From contig NW_027479488.1 in assembly GCF_051014685.1 (NCBI RefSeq), positions 1 through 64,000 of the forward strand: DNA of 64,000 nucleotides, in the 5' to 3' direction. The stretch comes from Ptiloglossa arizonensis (taxonomy: Eukaryota > Arthropoda > Insecta > Hymenoptera > Colletidae). The position numbers and the translations under genes are program-made. Of this stretch, positions 1 to 15,846 are shown in pieces. The number at the start of each line of letters is the position of its first letter. Within the stretch, counting starts at the first letter, position 1. The notes below the pieces were generated by a model that was not told where the DNA came from, ran no database searches, and worked only from the letters and a program-made list of their open reading frames with translations.

Positions 1-283
1 AACGTATAACGTATAACGTATAAGGTATAACGTATAACGTATAACGTATAACGTATAACGTATAACGCATAACGTATAACGTATAACGTATAACGTATAA
101 CGTATAACGTATAACGTATAACGTATAATGTATAACGTAAAACGTATAACGTATAACGTATAACGTATAAGGTATAACGTAAAACGTATAACGCATAACG
201 TATAACGTATAACGTATAACGTATAACGTATAACGTATAACGTATAACGTATAACGTATAACGTATAACGTATAACGTATAAC

Positions 284-420
284 GAATAACGTAAAACGTA
301 AAACGTATTACATATTACGTGTAACGAGTAACGTATAACGTATAACGTATAACGTATAACGTATAACGTATAACTTATAACGTAAAACGCATTACATATT
401 ACGTATAACAAGTAACGTAT
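284..420 (+). repeat. Cassette B followed by cassette A (first copy)
   Basis: Cassette B is the ordered series T5A, T7A, T7A, consensus, A1T+G4A, A1T+A6G, T5A+A6G. Cassette A is T7A, T5C, A1T+G4A, A1T, T5A+A6G (in this copy the last unit is AACAAGT). Between them lie about six consensus units and one G4T unit. The same B-then-A order recurs near 716, 1,940, 2,480, 4,064, 4,868, 6,307 and elsewhere, and again at 63,630-63,760 at the right end. A shared order of five to seven rare variants cannot arise by independent mutation, so copies are related by block duplication. The T5C and A1T+G4A units supply most of the spurious starts and stops on the minus strand. Confidence 0.85.
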
Positions 421-932
421 AACGTATAACGTATAACGTATAACGTATAACGTATAACGTATAAGGTATAACGTATAACGTATAACGTATAACGTATTAC
501 GTATAACGCATAACGTATAACGTATAACGTATAACGTATAACGTATAACGTATAACGTATAACGTATAACGTATAATGTATAACGTAAAACGTATAACGT
601 ATAACGTATAACGTATAAGGTATAACGTAAAACGTATAACGCATAACGTATAACGTATAACGTATAACGTATAACGTATAACGTATAACGTATAACGTAT
701 AACGTATAACGTATAACGAATAACGTAAAACGTAAAACGTATTACATATTACGTGTAACGAGTAACGTATAACGTATAACGTATAACGTATAACGTATAA
801 CGTATAACTTATAACGTAAAACGCATTACATATTACGTATAACGAGTAACGTATAACGTATAACGTATAACGTATAACGTATAACGTATAACGTATAACG
901 TATAACGTATAACATATAACGTATAACGAATA

Positions 933-2290
933 ACGTATAACGAATAACGTATAACGTATAACGTATAACGTATAACGTATAACGTATAACGAATAACGTA
1001 TAACGTGTAACGTATAACGAGTAACGTATAACGTATAACGTATAACGTATAACGTATAACGTATAACGTATAACGTATAACTTATAACGTATAACGTATA
1101 ACGTATAACGTATAACGTATAACTTATAACGTATAACGTATAACGTATAACGTATAACGTATAACGTATAACGTATAACGTATAACGTATAACGTATAAC
1201 GTACAACGCATAACGTATAACGTATAACGTATAACGTATAACGTATAACGTATAACGTATAACAAATAACGTATAACGTATAACGTAAAACGCATTACAT
1301 ATTACGTATAACGAGTAACGTATAACGTATAACGTATAACGTATAACGTATAACGTATAACGTATAACGTATAACGTATAACATATAACGTATAACGTAT
1401 AACGTATAACGCATAACGTATAACGTATAACGTATAACGTATAACGTATAACGTATAACGTATAACGTATAATGTATAACGTAAAACGTATAACGTATAA
1501 CGTATAACGCATAACGTATAACGTATAACGTATAACGTATAACGTATAACGTATAACAAATAACGTATAACGTATAACGTAAAACGCATTACATATTACG
1601 TATAACGAGTAACGTATAACGTATAACGTATAACGTATAACGTATAACGTATAACGTATAACGTATAACGTATAACGTATAACATATAACTTATAACGTA
1701 TAACGTATAACGCATAACGTATAACGTATAACGTATAACGAATAACGTATAACGTATAACGTATAACGAGTAACGTATAACGTATAACGTATAACGTATA
1801 ACGTATAACGTATAACGTATAACGTATAACGTATAACTTATAACGTATAACGTATAACGTATAACGTATAACGCATAACGTATAACGTATAACGTATAAC
1901 GTATAACGTATAACGTATAACGTATACCGTATAACGTATAACGAATAACGTAAAACGTAAAACGTATTACATATTACGTGTAACGAGTAACGTATAACGT
2001 ATAACGTATAACGTATAACGTATAACGTATAACTAATAACGTAAAACGCATTACATATTACGTATAACGAGTAACGTATAACGTATAACGTATAACGTAT
2101 AACGTATAACGTATAACGTATAACGTATAACGTATAACATATAACGTATAACGTATAACGTATAACGCATAACGTATAACGTATAACGTATAACGTATAA
2201 CGTATAACGTATAACGTATAACGTATAATGTATAACGTAAAACGTATAACGTATAACGTATAACGTATAACGTATAACGTATAACGTATA
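933..2290 (+). repeat. Segmental duplication 1, copy a
   Basis: This block recurs at about 5,301-6,665. Offsets of individual landmarks are 4,368: T5A+A6G at 1,016/5,384, G4T at 1,079/5,447 and 1,121/5,489, T7C at 1,198/5,566, G4A+T5A at 1,263/5,629, the A2C unit at 1,926/6,294, and G4T+T5A at 2,031/6,399. After about 2,100 the offset becomes 4,375, one unit more. A few substitutions separate the copies, for example A6G at 1,002 against consensus at 5,370. Edges are uncertain by a few units because they lie in consensus runs. Confidence 0.85.
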
Positions 2291-5200
2291 ACGTATAACC
2301 TATAACGTATAACGTATAACGTATAACGTATAACGTATAACGTATAACGTATAACGTATATCATATAACACATAACGTATAGCGTATAACGCATAACTAA
2401 TAACGTATAACGTATAACGTATAACGTATAACGTATAACGTATAACGTATAACGTATAACGTATAACGTATAACGTATAGCGTATAACGAATAACGTAAA
2501 ACGTAAAACGTATTACATATTACGTGTAACGAGTAACGTATAACGTATAACGTATAACGTATAACGTATAACGTATAACTTATAACGTAAAACGCATTAC
2601 ATATTACGTATAACGAGTAACGTATAACGTATAACGTATAAAGTATAACGTATAACTTATAACGTAAAACGCATTACATATTACGTATAACGAGTAACGT
2701 ATAACGTATAACGTATAACGTATAACGTATAACGTATAACGTATAACGTATAACTTATAACGTATAACGTATAACGTATAACGTATAACGTATAACATAT
2801 AACGTATAACGTATAACGTATAACGCATAACGTATAACGTATAACGTATAACGTATAACGTATAAAGTATAACGTATAACGTATAACGAGTAACGTATAA
2901 CGTGTAACGTATAATGTATAACGTATAACGTATATCGTATAACGTATAACGTACAACTTATAACGTATAACGTATAACGTATAACGTATAACATATAACG
3001 TATAACGTATAACGTATAACGCATAACGTATAACGTATAACGTATAACGTATAACGTATAAAGTATAACGTATAACGTATAACGAGTAACGTATAACGTG
3101 TAACGTATAATGTATAACGTATAACGTATAACGTATAACGTATAACGTATAACGTATAACGTATAACGTATAACGTATAACGTATAACGTATAACGTATA
3201 ACGTATAACGTATAACGTATAACGTATAACCTATGACGCATAACGTACAACGTATAACGTATAACGCATAACGTATAACGTATAACGTATAACGTATAAC
3301 GTATAAAGTATAACGTATAACGTATAACGAGTAACGTATAACGTGTAACGTATAATGTATAACGTATAACGTATAACGTATAACGTATAACATATAACGT
3401 ATAAGGTATAACGTATAACGTATAACGTATAACGTATAACGTATAACGTATAACGCATAACATATAACGTATAACGTATAACGTTTAACGTATAACGTAT
3501 AACGTATAACGTATAATGTATAACGTAAAACGTATAACGTATAACGTATAACGTATAAGGTATAACGTAAAACGTATAACGCATAACATATAACGTATAA
3601 CGTATAACGTATAACGCATAACGTATAACGTATAACGTATAACGTATAACGTATAACGTATAACGTATAACGTATAACGTATAACGTATAACGTATAACG
3701 TATAACGTATAACTTATAACGTAAAACGCATTACATATTACGTATAACGAGTAACGTATAACGTATAACGTATAACGTATAACGTATAACGTATAACGTA
3801 TAACGTATAAGGTATAACGTATAACGTATAACGTATAACGTATAACGTATAACGTATAACGCATAACGTATAACGTATAACGTATAACGTTTAACGTATA
3901 ACGTATAACGTATAACGTATAATGTATAACGTAAAACGTATAACGTATAACGTATAACGTATAAGGTATAACGTAAAACGTATAACGCATAACGTATAAC
4001 GTGTAACGTATAACGTATAACGTATAACGTATAACGTATAACGTATAACGTATAACGTATAACGAATAACGTAAAACGTAAAACGTATTACATATTACGT
4101 GTAACGAGTAACGTATAACGTATAACGTATAACGTATAACGTATAACGTATACCTTATAACGTAAAACGCATTACATATTACGTATAACGAGTAACGTAT
4201 AACGTAAAACGTATAACGTATAACGTATAACGTATAACGTATAACGTATAACGTATAACGTATAACATATAACGTATAACGTATAACGTATAACGCATAA
4301 CGTATAACGTATAACGTATAACGTATAACGTATAACGTATAACGTATAACGTATAATGTATAACGTAAAACGTATAACGTATAACGTATAACGTATAACG
4401 TATAACGGATAACGTATAACGTATAACGTATAACGTATAACGAATAACGTATAACGTATAACGTATAACGAGTAACGTATAACGTATAACGTATAACGTA
4501 TAACGTATAACGTATAACGTATAACGTATAACTTATAACGTATAACGTATAACGTATAACGTATAACGTATAACGTATAACGTATAACGTATAACGTATA
4601 ACGTATAACGTACAACGCATAACGTATAACGTATAACGTATAACGTATAACGTATAACGTATAACGTATAACGTATAACGTATAATGTATAACGTAAAAC
4701 GTATAACGTATAACGTATAACGTATAACGTATATCATATAACACATAACGTATAGCGTATAACGCATAACGTATAACGTATAACGTATAACGTATAACGT
4801 ATAACGTATAACGTATAACGTATAACGTATAATGTATAACGTATAACGTATAACGTATAGCGTATAACGAATAACGTAAAACGTAAAACGTATTACATAT
4901 TACGTGTAACGAGTAACGTATAACGTATAACGTATAACGTATAACGTATAACGTATAACATATAACGTAAAACGCATTACATATTACGTATAACGAGTAA
5001 CGTATAACGTATAACGTATAACGTATAACGTATAACGTATAACGTATAACGTATAACGTATAACGTATAACTTATAACGTATAACGTATAACGTATAACG
5101 TATAACGTATAACTTATAACGTATAACGTATAACGTATAACGTATAACGTATAACGTATAACGTATAACGTATAACGCATAACGTATAACGTATAACGTA

Positions 5201-5300
5201 TAACGCATAACGTATAACGTATGACGTTTAACGTATAACGTATAACGTATAGCGTATAACGTATAACGTATAACGTATAACGTATAACGTATAACGTATA

Positions 5301-6665
5301 ACCTATAACGAATAACGTATAACGTATAACGTATAACGTATAACGTATAACGTATAACGAATAACGTATAACGTATAACGTATAACGAGTAACGTATAAC
5401 GTATAACGTATAACGTATAACGTATAACGTATAACGTATAACGTATAACTTATAACGTATAACGTATAACATATAACGTATAACGTATAACTTATAACGT
5501 ATAACGTATAACGTATAACGTATAACGTATAACGTATAACGTATAACGTATAACGTATAACGTATAACGTACAACGCATAACGTATAACGTATAACGTAT
5601 AACGTATAACGTATAACGTATAACGTATAACAAATAACGTATAACGTATAACGTAAAACGCATTACATATTACGTATAACGAGTAACGTATAACGTATAA
5701 CGTATAACGTATAACGTATAACGTATAACGTATAACGTATAACGTATAACATATAACGTATAACGTATAACGTATAACGCATAACGTATAACGTATAACG
5801 TATAACGCATAACGTATAACGTATAACGTATAACGTATAATGTATAACGTAAAACGTATAACGTATAACGTATAACGCATAACGTATAACGTATAACGTA
5901 TAACGTATAACGTATAACGTATAACAAATAACGTATAACGTATAACGTAAAACGCATTACATATTACGTATAACGAGTAACGTATAACGTATAACGTATA
6001 ACGTATAACGTATAACGTATAACGTATAACGTATAACGTATAACGTATAACATATAACGTATAACGTATAACGTATAACGCATAACGTATAACGTATAAC
6101 GTATAACGAATAACGTATAACGTATAACGTATAACGAGTAACGTATAACGTATAACGTATAACGTATAACGTATAACGTATAACGTATAACGTATAACGT
6201 ATAACTTATAACGTATAACGTATAACGTATAACGTATAACGCATAACGTATAACGTATAACGTATAACGTATAACGTATAACGTATAACGTATACCGTAT
6301 AACGTATAACGAATAACGTAAAACGTAAAACGTATTACATATTACGTGTAACGAGTAACGTATAACGTATAACGTATAACGTATAACGTATAACGTATAA
6401 CTAATAACGTAAAACGCATTACATATTACGTATAACGAGTAACGTATAACGTATAACGTATAACGTATAACGTATAACGTATAACGTATAACGTATAACG
6501 TATAACGTATAACATATAACGTATAACGTATAACGTATAACGCATAACGTATAACGTATAACGTATAACGTATAACGTATAACGTATAACGTATAACGTA
6601 TAACGTATAACGTAAAACGTATAACGTATAACGTATAACGTATAACGTATAACGTATAACGTATA
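5301..6665 (+). repeat. Segmental duplication 1, copy b
   Basis: This is the partner of 933-2,290 at offset 4,368-4,375. The order of G4T, T7C, G4A+T5A, A2C and G4T+T5A units is kept. Left of 5,301 the copies disagree: G4C here, consensus at the matching position 932. Confidence 0.85.
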
Positions 6666-9600
6666 ACGTATAATGTATAACGTATAACGTATAACGTATA
6701 ACGTATAACGTATAACGTATAACGTATAACGTATAACGTATAACGTATAACGTATAACGTATAACGTATAACGTATAACGAATAACGTATAACATATAAC
6801 GTATAACGTATAACGTGTAACGTATAACGTATAACGTATAACGTATAACGTATAATGTATAACGTATAACGTATAACGTATAACGTATAACGTATAACGT
6901 ATAACGTATAACGTATAACGCATAACGTATAACGTATAACGTATAACGCATAACGTATAACGTATGACGTTTAACGTATAACGTATAACGTATAACGTAT
7001 AACGTATAACGTATAACGTATAACGTATAACGTATAACGTATAACCTATAACGAATAACGTATAACGTATAACGTATAACGTATAACGTATAACGTATAA
7101 CGTATAACGTATAACGTATAACGTATAACGTATAACGCATAACGTGTATCGCATAACGTAAAACGTATAACATGTAACGTATAACGTATAGCGTATAACG
7201 TATAACGTATTACATATTACATATAACGTATAACGTACAACGTATAACGTATAACATATAACGTCTAACGTTTAACGTATAACGTACAACGTATAACGTA
7301 TAACGTATAACGTATAACGTATAACGTACAACGTATAACATATAACGTATATCGTATAACGTATAACGTATAACGTATAACGTTTAACGTATAACGTATA
7401 ACGTATAACGTATAATGTATAACGTATAACGTATAACGTATAACGCATAACGTATAGCGTATAACGTATAACGAATAACGTATAACGTATAACGTGTAAC
7501 GTATAACGTATAACGTATAAGGTATAACGTATAACGTATAACGTATAACGTGTAACGTATAACTTATAACGTAAAACGTATTACATATTACGTATAACGA
7601 GTAACGTATAACGTGTAACGTATAACGTATAACGCATAACGTATAACGCATAACGTAAAACGTATAACATGTAACGTATAACGTATAGCGTATAACGTAT
7701 AACGTATTACATATTACATATAACGTATAACGTACAACGTATAACGTATAACGTCTAACGTTTAACGTATAACGTACAACGTACAACGTATAACGTATAA
7801 CGTATAATGTATAACGTACAACGTATAACGTATAACGTATAACGAATAACGTATAACGTATAACGCATAACGTATAACGCATAACGTAAAACGTATAACA
7901 TGTAACGTATAACGTATAGCGTATAACGTATAACGTATTACATATTACATATAACGTATAACGTATAACGTCTAACGTTTAACGTATAACGTACAACGTA
8001 TAACGTATAACGTATAACGTATAACGTACAACGTATAATGTATAACGTGTATCGTATAACGTATAACGTATAACTAATAACGTATAAGGTATAACGTGTG
8101 ACGTATAACGTATAACGTATAACGTATAACGTATAACGTATAACGTATAATGTATAAGGTAAAACGTATAACGTATAACGTATGACGTATAACGTATAAC
8201 GTATAACGTATAACGTATAACGTATAACGTATCACATATAACGTATAACGTATAACGTATAACGTATAACGTATAACGTATAACGTATAAAGTATATCGT
8301 ATAACGTACAACGTATAACGTATAACGTGTAACGTATAACGTATAACGTATAACGTATAACGTATAATGTATAACGTCAAACGTATAACGTATAACGTAT
8401 AACGTATAACGTATAACGTATAACGTATAACGCATAACGTATAACGTATAACGTATAACGCATAACGTATAACGTATGACGTGTAACGTATAACGTATAA
8501 CGTATAACGTATAACGTATAACGTATAACGTATAACGTATTACGTATAACGTATAACGTATAGCGTATAACGCATAACGTATAAAGCATAACGTAAAACG
8601 TATAACATGTAACGTATAACGTATAGCGTATAACGTATAACGTATTACATATTACATATAACGTATAACGTACAACGTATAACGTATAACATATAACGTC
8701 TAACGTTTAACGTATAACGTACAACGTATAACGTATAACGTATAACGTATAACGTCAAACGTATAACGTATAACGTATAACGTATAACGTATAACGTATA
8801 ACGTATAACGTATAACGTATAACGTATAACGTATAACGTAAAACGCATTACATATTACGTATAACGAGTAACGTATAACGAGTAACGTATAACGTATAAC
8901 GTATAACGTATAACGTATAACGTATAACGTATAACGTATAACGTATAACGTATAACGTATAACGTATAACGTATAACGTATAACGTATATCGTATAACGT
9001 TTAACGTATAACGTATAACGTATAACGTATAACGTATAACGTATAACGTATAACGTATAACGTATAACGTATAACGTATAACGTATAACGTACAACGTAT
9101 AACGTACAACGTATATCGTATAACGTATAACGTATAACGTATAACGTATAACGTATAACTTATAACGTAAAACGCATTACATATTACGTATAACGAGTAA
9201 CGTATAACGTATAACGTATAACGTATAACGTATAACGTATAACGTATAACGTATAACGTATAACGTATAACATATAACGTATAACGTATAACGTATAACG
9301 TATAACGTATAATGTATAACGTATAACGTATAACGTATAACGTATAACGTATAACGTATAACGTATAACGTATAACGAATAACGTATAACGTATAACGAA
9401 TAACGTATAACGTATAACGTATAACGTATAACGTCTAACGTTTAACGTATAACGTACAACGTATAACGTATAACGTATAATGTATAACGTACAACGTATA
9501 ACGTATAACGTATAACGTATAACGTATAACGTATAACGTATAACGTATAATGTATAACGTATAACGTCTAACGTTTAACGTATAACGTACAACGTATAAC

Positions 9601-11221
9601 GTATAACGTATAACGTATAACATATAACGTATAACGTATAACGTATAACGTATAACGTATAACGTATAACGTATAAAGTATATCGTATAACGTACAACGT
9701 ATAACGTATAACGTGTAACGTATAATGTATAATGTATAACGTCAAACGTATAACGTATAACGTATAACGTATAACGTATAACGTATAACGTATAACGCAT
9801 AACGTATAACGTATAACGTATAACGCATAACGTATAACGTATGACGTTTAACGTATAACGTATAACGTATAACGTATAACGTATAACGTATAACGTATAA
9901 CGTATAACGTATAACGTATAACCTATAACGAATAACGTATAACGTATAACGTATAACGTATAACGTATAACGTACAACGTATAACGTATAACGTCTAACG
10001 TTTAACGTATAACGTACAACGTATAACGTATAACGTATAATGTATAACGTACAACGTATAACGTATAACGTATAACGAATAACGTATAACGTATAACGCA
10101 TAACGTATAACGCATAACGTAAAACGTATAACATGTAACGTATAACGTATAGCGTATAACGTATAACGTATTACATATTACATATAACGTATAACGTACA
10201 ACGTATAACGTATAACATATAACGTCTAACGTTTAACGTATAACGTACAACGTATAACGTATAACGTATAATGTATAACGTACAACGTATAACGTATAAC
10301 GTATATCGTATAACGTATAACGTATAACGTATAACGTTTAACGTATAACGTATAACGTATAACGTATAACGTCAAACGTATAACGTATAACGTATAACGT
10401 ATAACGTATAACGTATAACGTATAACGTATAACGTATAACGTATAACGTATAACGTATAACGTATAACGTATAACGTATAACGTATAACGTATAACGTAT
10501 AACGTATAACGTATAACGTATAACGTATAACGTATAACGTAAAACGCATTACATATTACGTATAACGAGTAACGTATAACGAGTAACGTATAACGTATAA
10601 CGTATAACGTATAACGTATAACGTATAACGTATAACGTATAACGTATAACGTATAACGTATAACGTATAACGTATAACGTATAACGTATAACGTATAACG
10701 TATAACGACTAACGTATAACGTATAACGCATAACGTATAACGCATAACGTAAAACGTATAACATGTAACGTATAACGTATAGCGTATAAGGTATAACGTG
10801 TGACGTATAACGTATAACGTATAACGTATAACGTATAACGTATAACGTATAATGTATAAGGTAAAACGTATAACGTATAACGTATGACGTATAACGTATA
10901 ACGTATAACGTATAACGTATAACGTATAACGTATAAAGTATATCGTATAACGTACAACGTATAACGTATAACGTATAACGTATATCCTATAACACATAAC
11001 GTATAGCGTATAACGCATAACGTATAACGTATAACGTATAACGTATAACGTATAACGTATAACGTATAACGTATAATGTATAACGTATAACGTATAACGT
11101 ATAACGTATAACGTATAACGTATAACGTATAACGTATAACGTATAACGTATAACGTATAACGTATAACGACTAACGTATAACGTATAACGCATAACGTAT
11201 AACGCATAACGTAAAACGTAT

Positions 11222-11669
11222 AACATGTAACGTATAACGTATAGCGTATAATGTATAACGTATTACATATTACATATAACGTATAACGTACAACGTATAA
11301 CGTATAACGTATAACGTATAACGTCTAACGTTTAACGTATAACGTACAACGTATAACGTATAACGTATAACGTATAACGTACAACGTATAATGTATAACG
11401 TATATCGTATAACGTATAACGTATAACTAATAACGTATAAGGTATAACGTGTGACGTATAACGTATAACGTATAACGTATAACGTATAACGTATAACGTA
11501 TAATGTATAAGGTAAAACGTATAACGTATAACGTATGACGTATAACGTATAACGTATAACGTATAACGTATAACGTATAACGTATAAAGTATATCGTATA
11601 ACGTACAACGTATAACGTATAACGTATAACGTATATCCTATAACACATAACGTATAGCGTATAACGCAT
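11222..11669 (+). repeat. C-prime+D higher-order module, copy 1
   Basis: This module of about 64 units runs from the G4A+A6G unit at 11,222 to the A2G, T5C pair ending at 11,669, with the cassette D start (C3G) at 11,439. The same ordered module recurs at 12,081, 12,977 and 15,847. Distance from the first marker to the terminal A2G unit is 434, 434, 427 and 434 bases in the four copies, so they differ by one unit at most. Confidence 0.85.
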
Positions 11670-12075
11670 AACGTATAACGTATAACGTATAACGTATAAC
11701 GTATAACGTATAACGTATAACGTATAACGTATAACGTATAACGTATAACGTATAACGAATAGCGTAAAACGTAAAACGTATTACATATTACGTGTAACGA
11801 GTAACGTATAACGTATAACGTATAACGTATAACTTATAACGTAAAACGCATTACATATTACGTATAACGAGTAACGTATAACGTATAACGTATAACGTAT
11901 AACGTATAACGTATAACGTATAACGTATAACGTATAACGTATAACGTATAACGTATAACGTATAACGTATAACGTATAACGTATAACGTATAACGTATAA
12001 CGTATAACGTATAACGTATAACGTATAACGACTAACGTATAATGTATAACGCATAACGTATAACGCATAACGTAA

Positions 12076-12080
12076 AACGT
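12076..12080 (+). other. Register break 1: 5-base unit (-2)
   Basis: A unit reads AACGT only, between a T7A unit and the G4A+A6G unit. The matching site in other module copies has a full consensus unit, so two bases are missing here. Register residue changes from 1 to 6. Confidence 0.95.
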
Positions 12081-12528
12081 AACATGTAACGTATAACGTA
12101 TAGCGTATAATGTATAACGTATTACATATTACATATAACGTATAACGTACAACGTATAACGTATAACGTATAACGTCTAACGTTTAACGTATAACGTACA
12201 ACGTATAACGTATAACGTATAACGTATAACGTACAACGTATAATGTATAACGTATATCGTATAACGTATAACGTATAACTAATAACGTATAAGGTATAAC
12301 GTGTGACGTATAACGTATAACGTATAACGTATAACGTATAACGTATAACGTATAATGTATAAGGTAAAACGTATAACGTATAACGTATGACGTATAACGT
12401 ATAACGTATAACGTATAACGTATAACGTATAACGTATAACGTATAAAGTATATCGTATAACGTACAACGTATAACGTATAACGTATAACGTATATCCTAT
12501 AACACATAACGTATAGCGTATAACGCAT
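12081..12528 (+). repeat. C-prime+D higher-order module, copy 2
   Basis: This copy starts directly after the 5-base phase break at 12,076-12,080. The cassette D start is at 12,291, 210 bases in, against 217 in copy 1: one unit fewer before D and one more within it. Confidence 0.85.
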
Positions 12529-12976
12529 AACGTATAACGTATAACGTATAACGTATAACGTATAACGTATAACGTATAACGTATAACGTATAACGTATAA
12601 CGTATAACGTATAACGAATAGCGTAAAACGTAAAACGTATAACGTATAACGTATAACGTATAACGTATAACGTATAACGTATAACGTATAACGTATAACG
12701 TATAACGTATAACGTATAACGTATAACGTATAACGTATAACGTATAACGTATAACGTAAAACGCATTACATATTACGTATAACGAGTAACGTATAACGAG
12801 TAACGTATAACGTATAACGTATAACGTATAACGTATAACGTATAACGTATAACGTATAACGTATAACGTATAACGTATAACGTATAACGTATAACGTATA
12901 ACGTATAACGTATAACGTATAACGACTAACGTATAACGTATAACGCATAACGTATAACGCATAACGTAAAACGTAT

Positions 12977-13417
12977 AACATGTAACGTATAACGTATAGC
13001 GTATAATGTATAACGTATTACATATTACATATAACGTATAACGTACAACGTATAACGTATAACGTATAACGTCTAACGTTTAACGTATAACGTACAACGT
13101 ATAACGTATAACGTATAACGTATAACGTACAACGTATAATGTATAACGTATATCGTATAACGTATAACGTATAACTAATAACGTATAAGGTATAACGTGT
13201 GACGTATAACGTATAACGTATAACGTATAACGTATAACGTATAACGTATAATGTATAAGATAAAACGTATAACGTGTAACGTATGACGTATAACGTATAA
13301 CGTATAACGTATAACGTATAACGTATAACGTATAAAGTATATCGTATAACGTACAACGTATAACGTATAACGTATAACGTATATCCTATAACACATAACG
13401 TATAGCGTATAACGCAT
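12977..13417 (+). repeat. C-prime+D higher-order module, copy 3
   Basis: The offset from copy 2 is 896 bases (128 units) at both the G4A+A6G marker and the D start. Private substitutions are present near 13,255-13,280, including a unit reading AAGATAA where other copies read AAGGTAA. The copy is one unit shorter in the D part. Confidence 0.85.
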
Positions 13418-15615
13418 AACGTATAACGTATAACGTATAACGTATAACGTATAACGTATAACGTATAACGTATAACGTATAACGTATAACGTATAACGTA
13501 TAACGAATAGCGTAAAACGTAAAACGTATTACATATTACGTGTAACGAGTAACGTATAACGTATAACGTATAACGTATAACTTATAACGTAAAACGCATT
13601 ACATATTACGTATAACGAGTAACGTATAACGTATAACGTATAACGTATAACGTATAACGTATAACGTATAACGTATAACGTATAACGTATAACGTATAAC
13701 GTATAACGAATAGCGTAAAACGTAAAACGTATTACATATTACGTGTAACGAGTAACGTATAACGTATAACGTATAACGTATGACTTATAGCGTAAAACGC
13801 ATTACATATTACGTATAACCAGTAACGTATAACGTATAACGTATAACGTATAACGTATAACGTATAACGTATAACGTATAACGTATAACGTATAACGTAT
13901 AACGTATAACGTATAACGTATAACGTATAACGTATAACGTATAACGTATAACGTATAACGTATAACGTATTACATATTACATATAACGTATAACGTACAA
14001 CGTATAACGTATAACGTATAACGTATAACGTATAACGAATAACGTGTAACGTATAACGTATAACGTATAACGTATAACGTATAACGTATAACGTATAACG
14101 TATAACGTATTACGTATAACGTATAACGTATAGCGTATAACGCATAACGTATAAAGCATAACGTAAAACGTTAAACGTGTAACGTATAACGTATGGCGTA
14201 TAACGTATAACGTATTACATATTACATATAACGTATAACGTAAAACGTATAACGTATAACATATAACGTCTAACGTTTAACGTATAACGTATAACGTATG
14301 ACGTATAACGTATAACGTATAACGTACAACGTATAACGTACAACGTATATCGTATAACGTATAACGTATAACGTATAACGTATAACGTACAACTTATAAC
14401 GTAAAACGCATTACATATTACGTATAACGAGTAACGTATAACGTATAACGTATAACGTATAACGTATAACGTATAACGTATAACGTATAACGTATAACTT
14501 ATAACGTATAACGTATAACGTATAACGTATAACGTATAACGTATAACGCATAACGTATAACGTATAACGTATAACGTATAACGTATAACGTATAACGTAT
14601 AACGTATAACGTATAACGTATAACGTATAACGAATAACGTAAAACGTAAAACGTATTACATATTACGTGTAACGAGTAACGTATAACGTATAACGTATAT
14701 CGCATAACTTATAACGTAAAACGCATTACATATTACGTATAACGAGTAACGTATAACGTATACCGTATAACGTATAACGTATAACGTATTACATATTACA
14801 TATAACGTATAACGTACAACGTATAACGTATAACATATAACGTCTAACGTTTAACGTATAACGTACAACGTATAACGTATAACGTTTAACGTATAACGTA
14901 TAACGTATAACGTATAACGTATGACGTATAACGTATAACGTATAACGTATAACGTATAACGTATAACGTTTAACGTATAACGCATAACGTATAACGCATA
15001 ACGTAAAACGTTAAACGTGTAACGTATAACGTATGGCGTATAACGTATAACGTATTACATATTACATATAACGTATAACGTACAACGTATAACGTATAAC
15101 ATATAACGTCTAACGTTTAACGTATAACGTACAACGTATAACGTATAACGTATAACGTATAACGTATAACGTATAACGTATAACGCATAACGTATAACGC
15201 ATAACGTAAAACGTATAACATGTAACGTATAACGTATAGCGTATAATGTATAACGTATTACATATTACATATAACGTATAACGTACAACGTATAACGTAT
15301 AACATATAACGTCTAACGTTTAACGTATAACGTATAACGTACAACGTATAACGTATAACGTATAACGTATAACGTACGACGTATAACGTATAACGTATAT
15401 CGTATAACGTATAACGAATAACGTAAAACGTAAAACGTATTACATATTACGTGTAACGAGTAACGTATAACGTATAACGTATAACGTATAACTTATAACG
15501 TAAAACGCATTACATATTACGTATAACGAGTAACGTATAACGTATAACGTATAACGTATAACGTATAACGTCAAACGTATAACGTATAACGTATAACGTA
15601 TAACGTATAACGTAT
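13082..15615 (+). repeat. Segmental duplication 2, copy a
   Basis: This block of about 2.5 kb recurs at about 16,470-18,968. Offset shrinks along the block: 3,388 at the D start (13,187/16,575) and at the T5A unit near 13,502/16,890, 3,374 near 13,977, 3,367 at the G4T unit (14,496/17,863), 3,360 near 14,761, and 3,353 at the T7C+A1G pair (15,371/18,724) and A6C+T7A unit (15,567/18,920). Each step is a whole number of units, showing gain or loss of single heptamers since duplication. Rare shared markers include a unit ending CCAGT in cassette A and the GGCGTAT unit. Confidence 0.85.
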
Positions 15616-15846
15616 AACGTCAAACGTATAACGTATAACGTATAACGTATAACGTATAACGTATAACGTATAACGTATAACGTATAACGTATAACGTATT
15701 ACATATTACATATAACGTATAACGTACAACGTATAACGTATAACGTATAACGTATAACGTATAACTTATAACGTATAACGTATAACGTATAACGACTAAC
15801 GTATAATGTATAACGCATAACGTATAACGCATAACGTAAAACGTAT

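Larger units (their letters stand above)
1..7150 (+). repeat. Zone I: cassette A/B-rich heptamer array
   Basis: This zone is marked by repeated pairs of cassette B and cassette A, separated by a few consensus units and a G4T unit. G4A, C3G, C3T, T5C and G4A+T5A variants are common. It lacks the A1G+A2G unit (GGCGTAT) that marks the middle of the window. A block of about 1.36 kb is present twice. The right boundary near 7,150 is where the G4A+A6G unit (AACATGT) and the run of A6C and A6T units first appear; it is approximate. Confidence 0.75.
7151..13500 (+). repeat. Zone II: C-prime and D module heptamer array
   Basis: Two new cassettes appear here. C-prime is T7A, consensus, G4A+A6G, two consensus units, A2G, then two A1T+G4A units and later G4A, A6C, A6T. 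Cassette D runs from a C3G unit through A6G and A1G to C3T, C3G+T7A, C3A, A2T and ends in A2T+G4C, G4A+T5C, A2G, T5C. D starts are at 8,086, 10,788, 11,439, 12,291 and 13,187, with two more in zone III at 16,057 and 16,575. Boundaries are approximate. Confidence 0.75.

Noticed and set aside
826..2394. A 522-codon minus-strand frame, and similar frames up to 729 codons across the window (for example 4,984-7,173 and 57,026-59,182).
   Set aside because: All consist of the translated heptamer (Tyr-Thr-Leu-Tyr-Val-Ile-Arg cycle). They overlap each other in two or three frames on the same strand, have no non-repeat domain, no ribosome binding site and no signal peptide, and their ends are set only by chance variant units.
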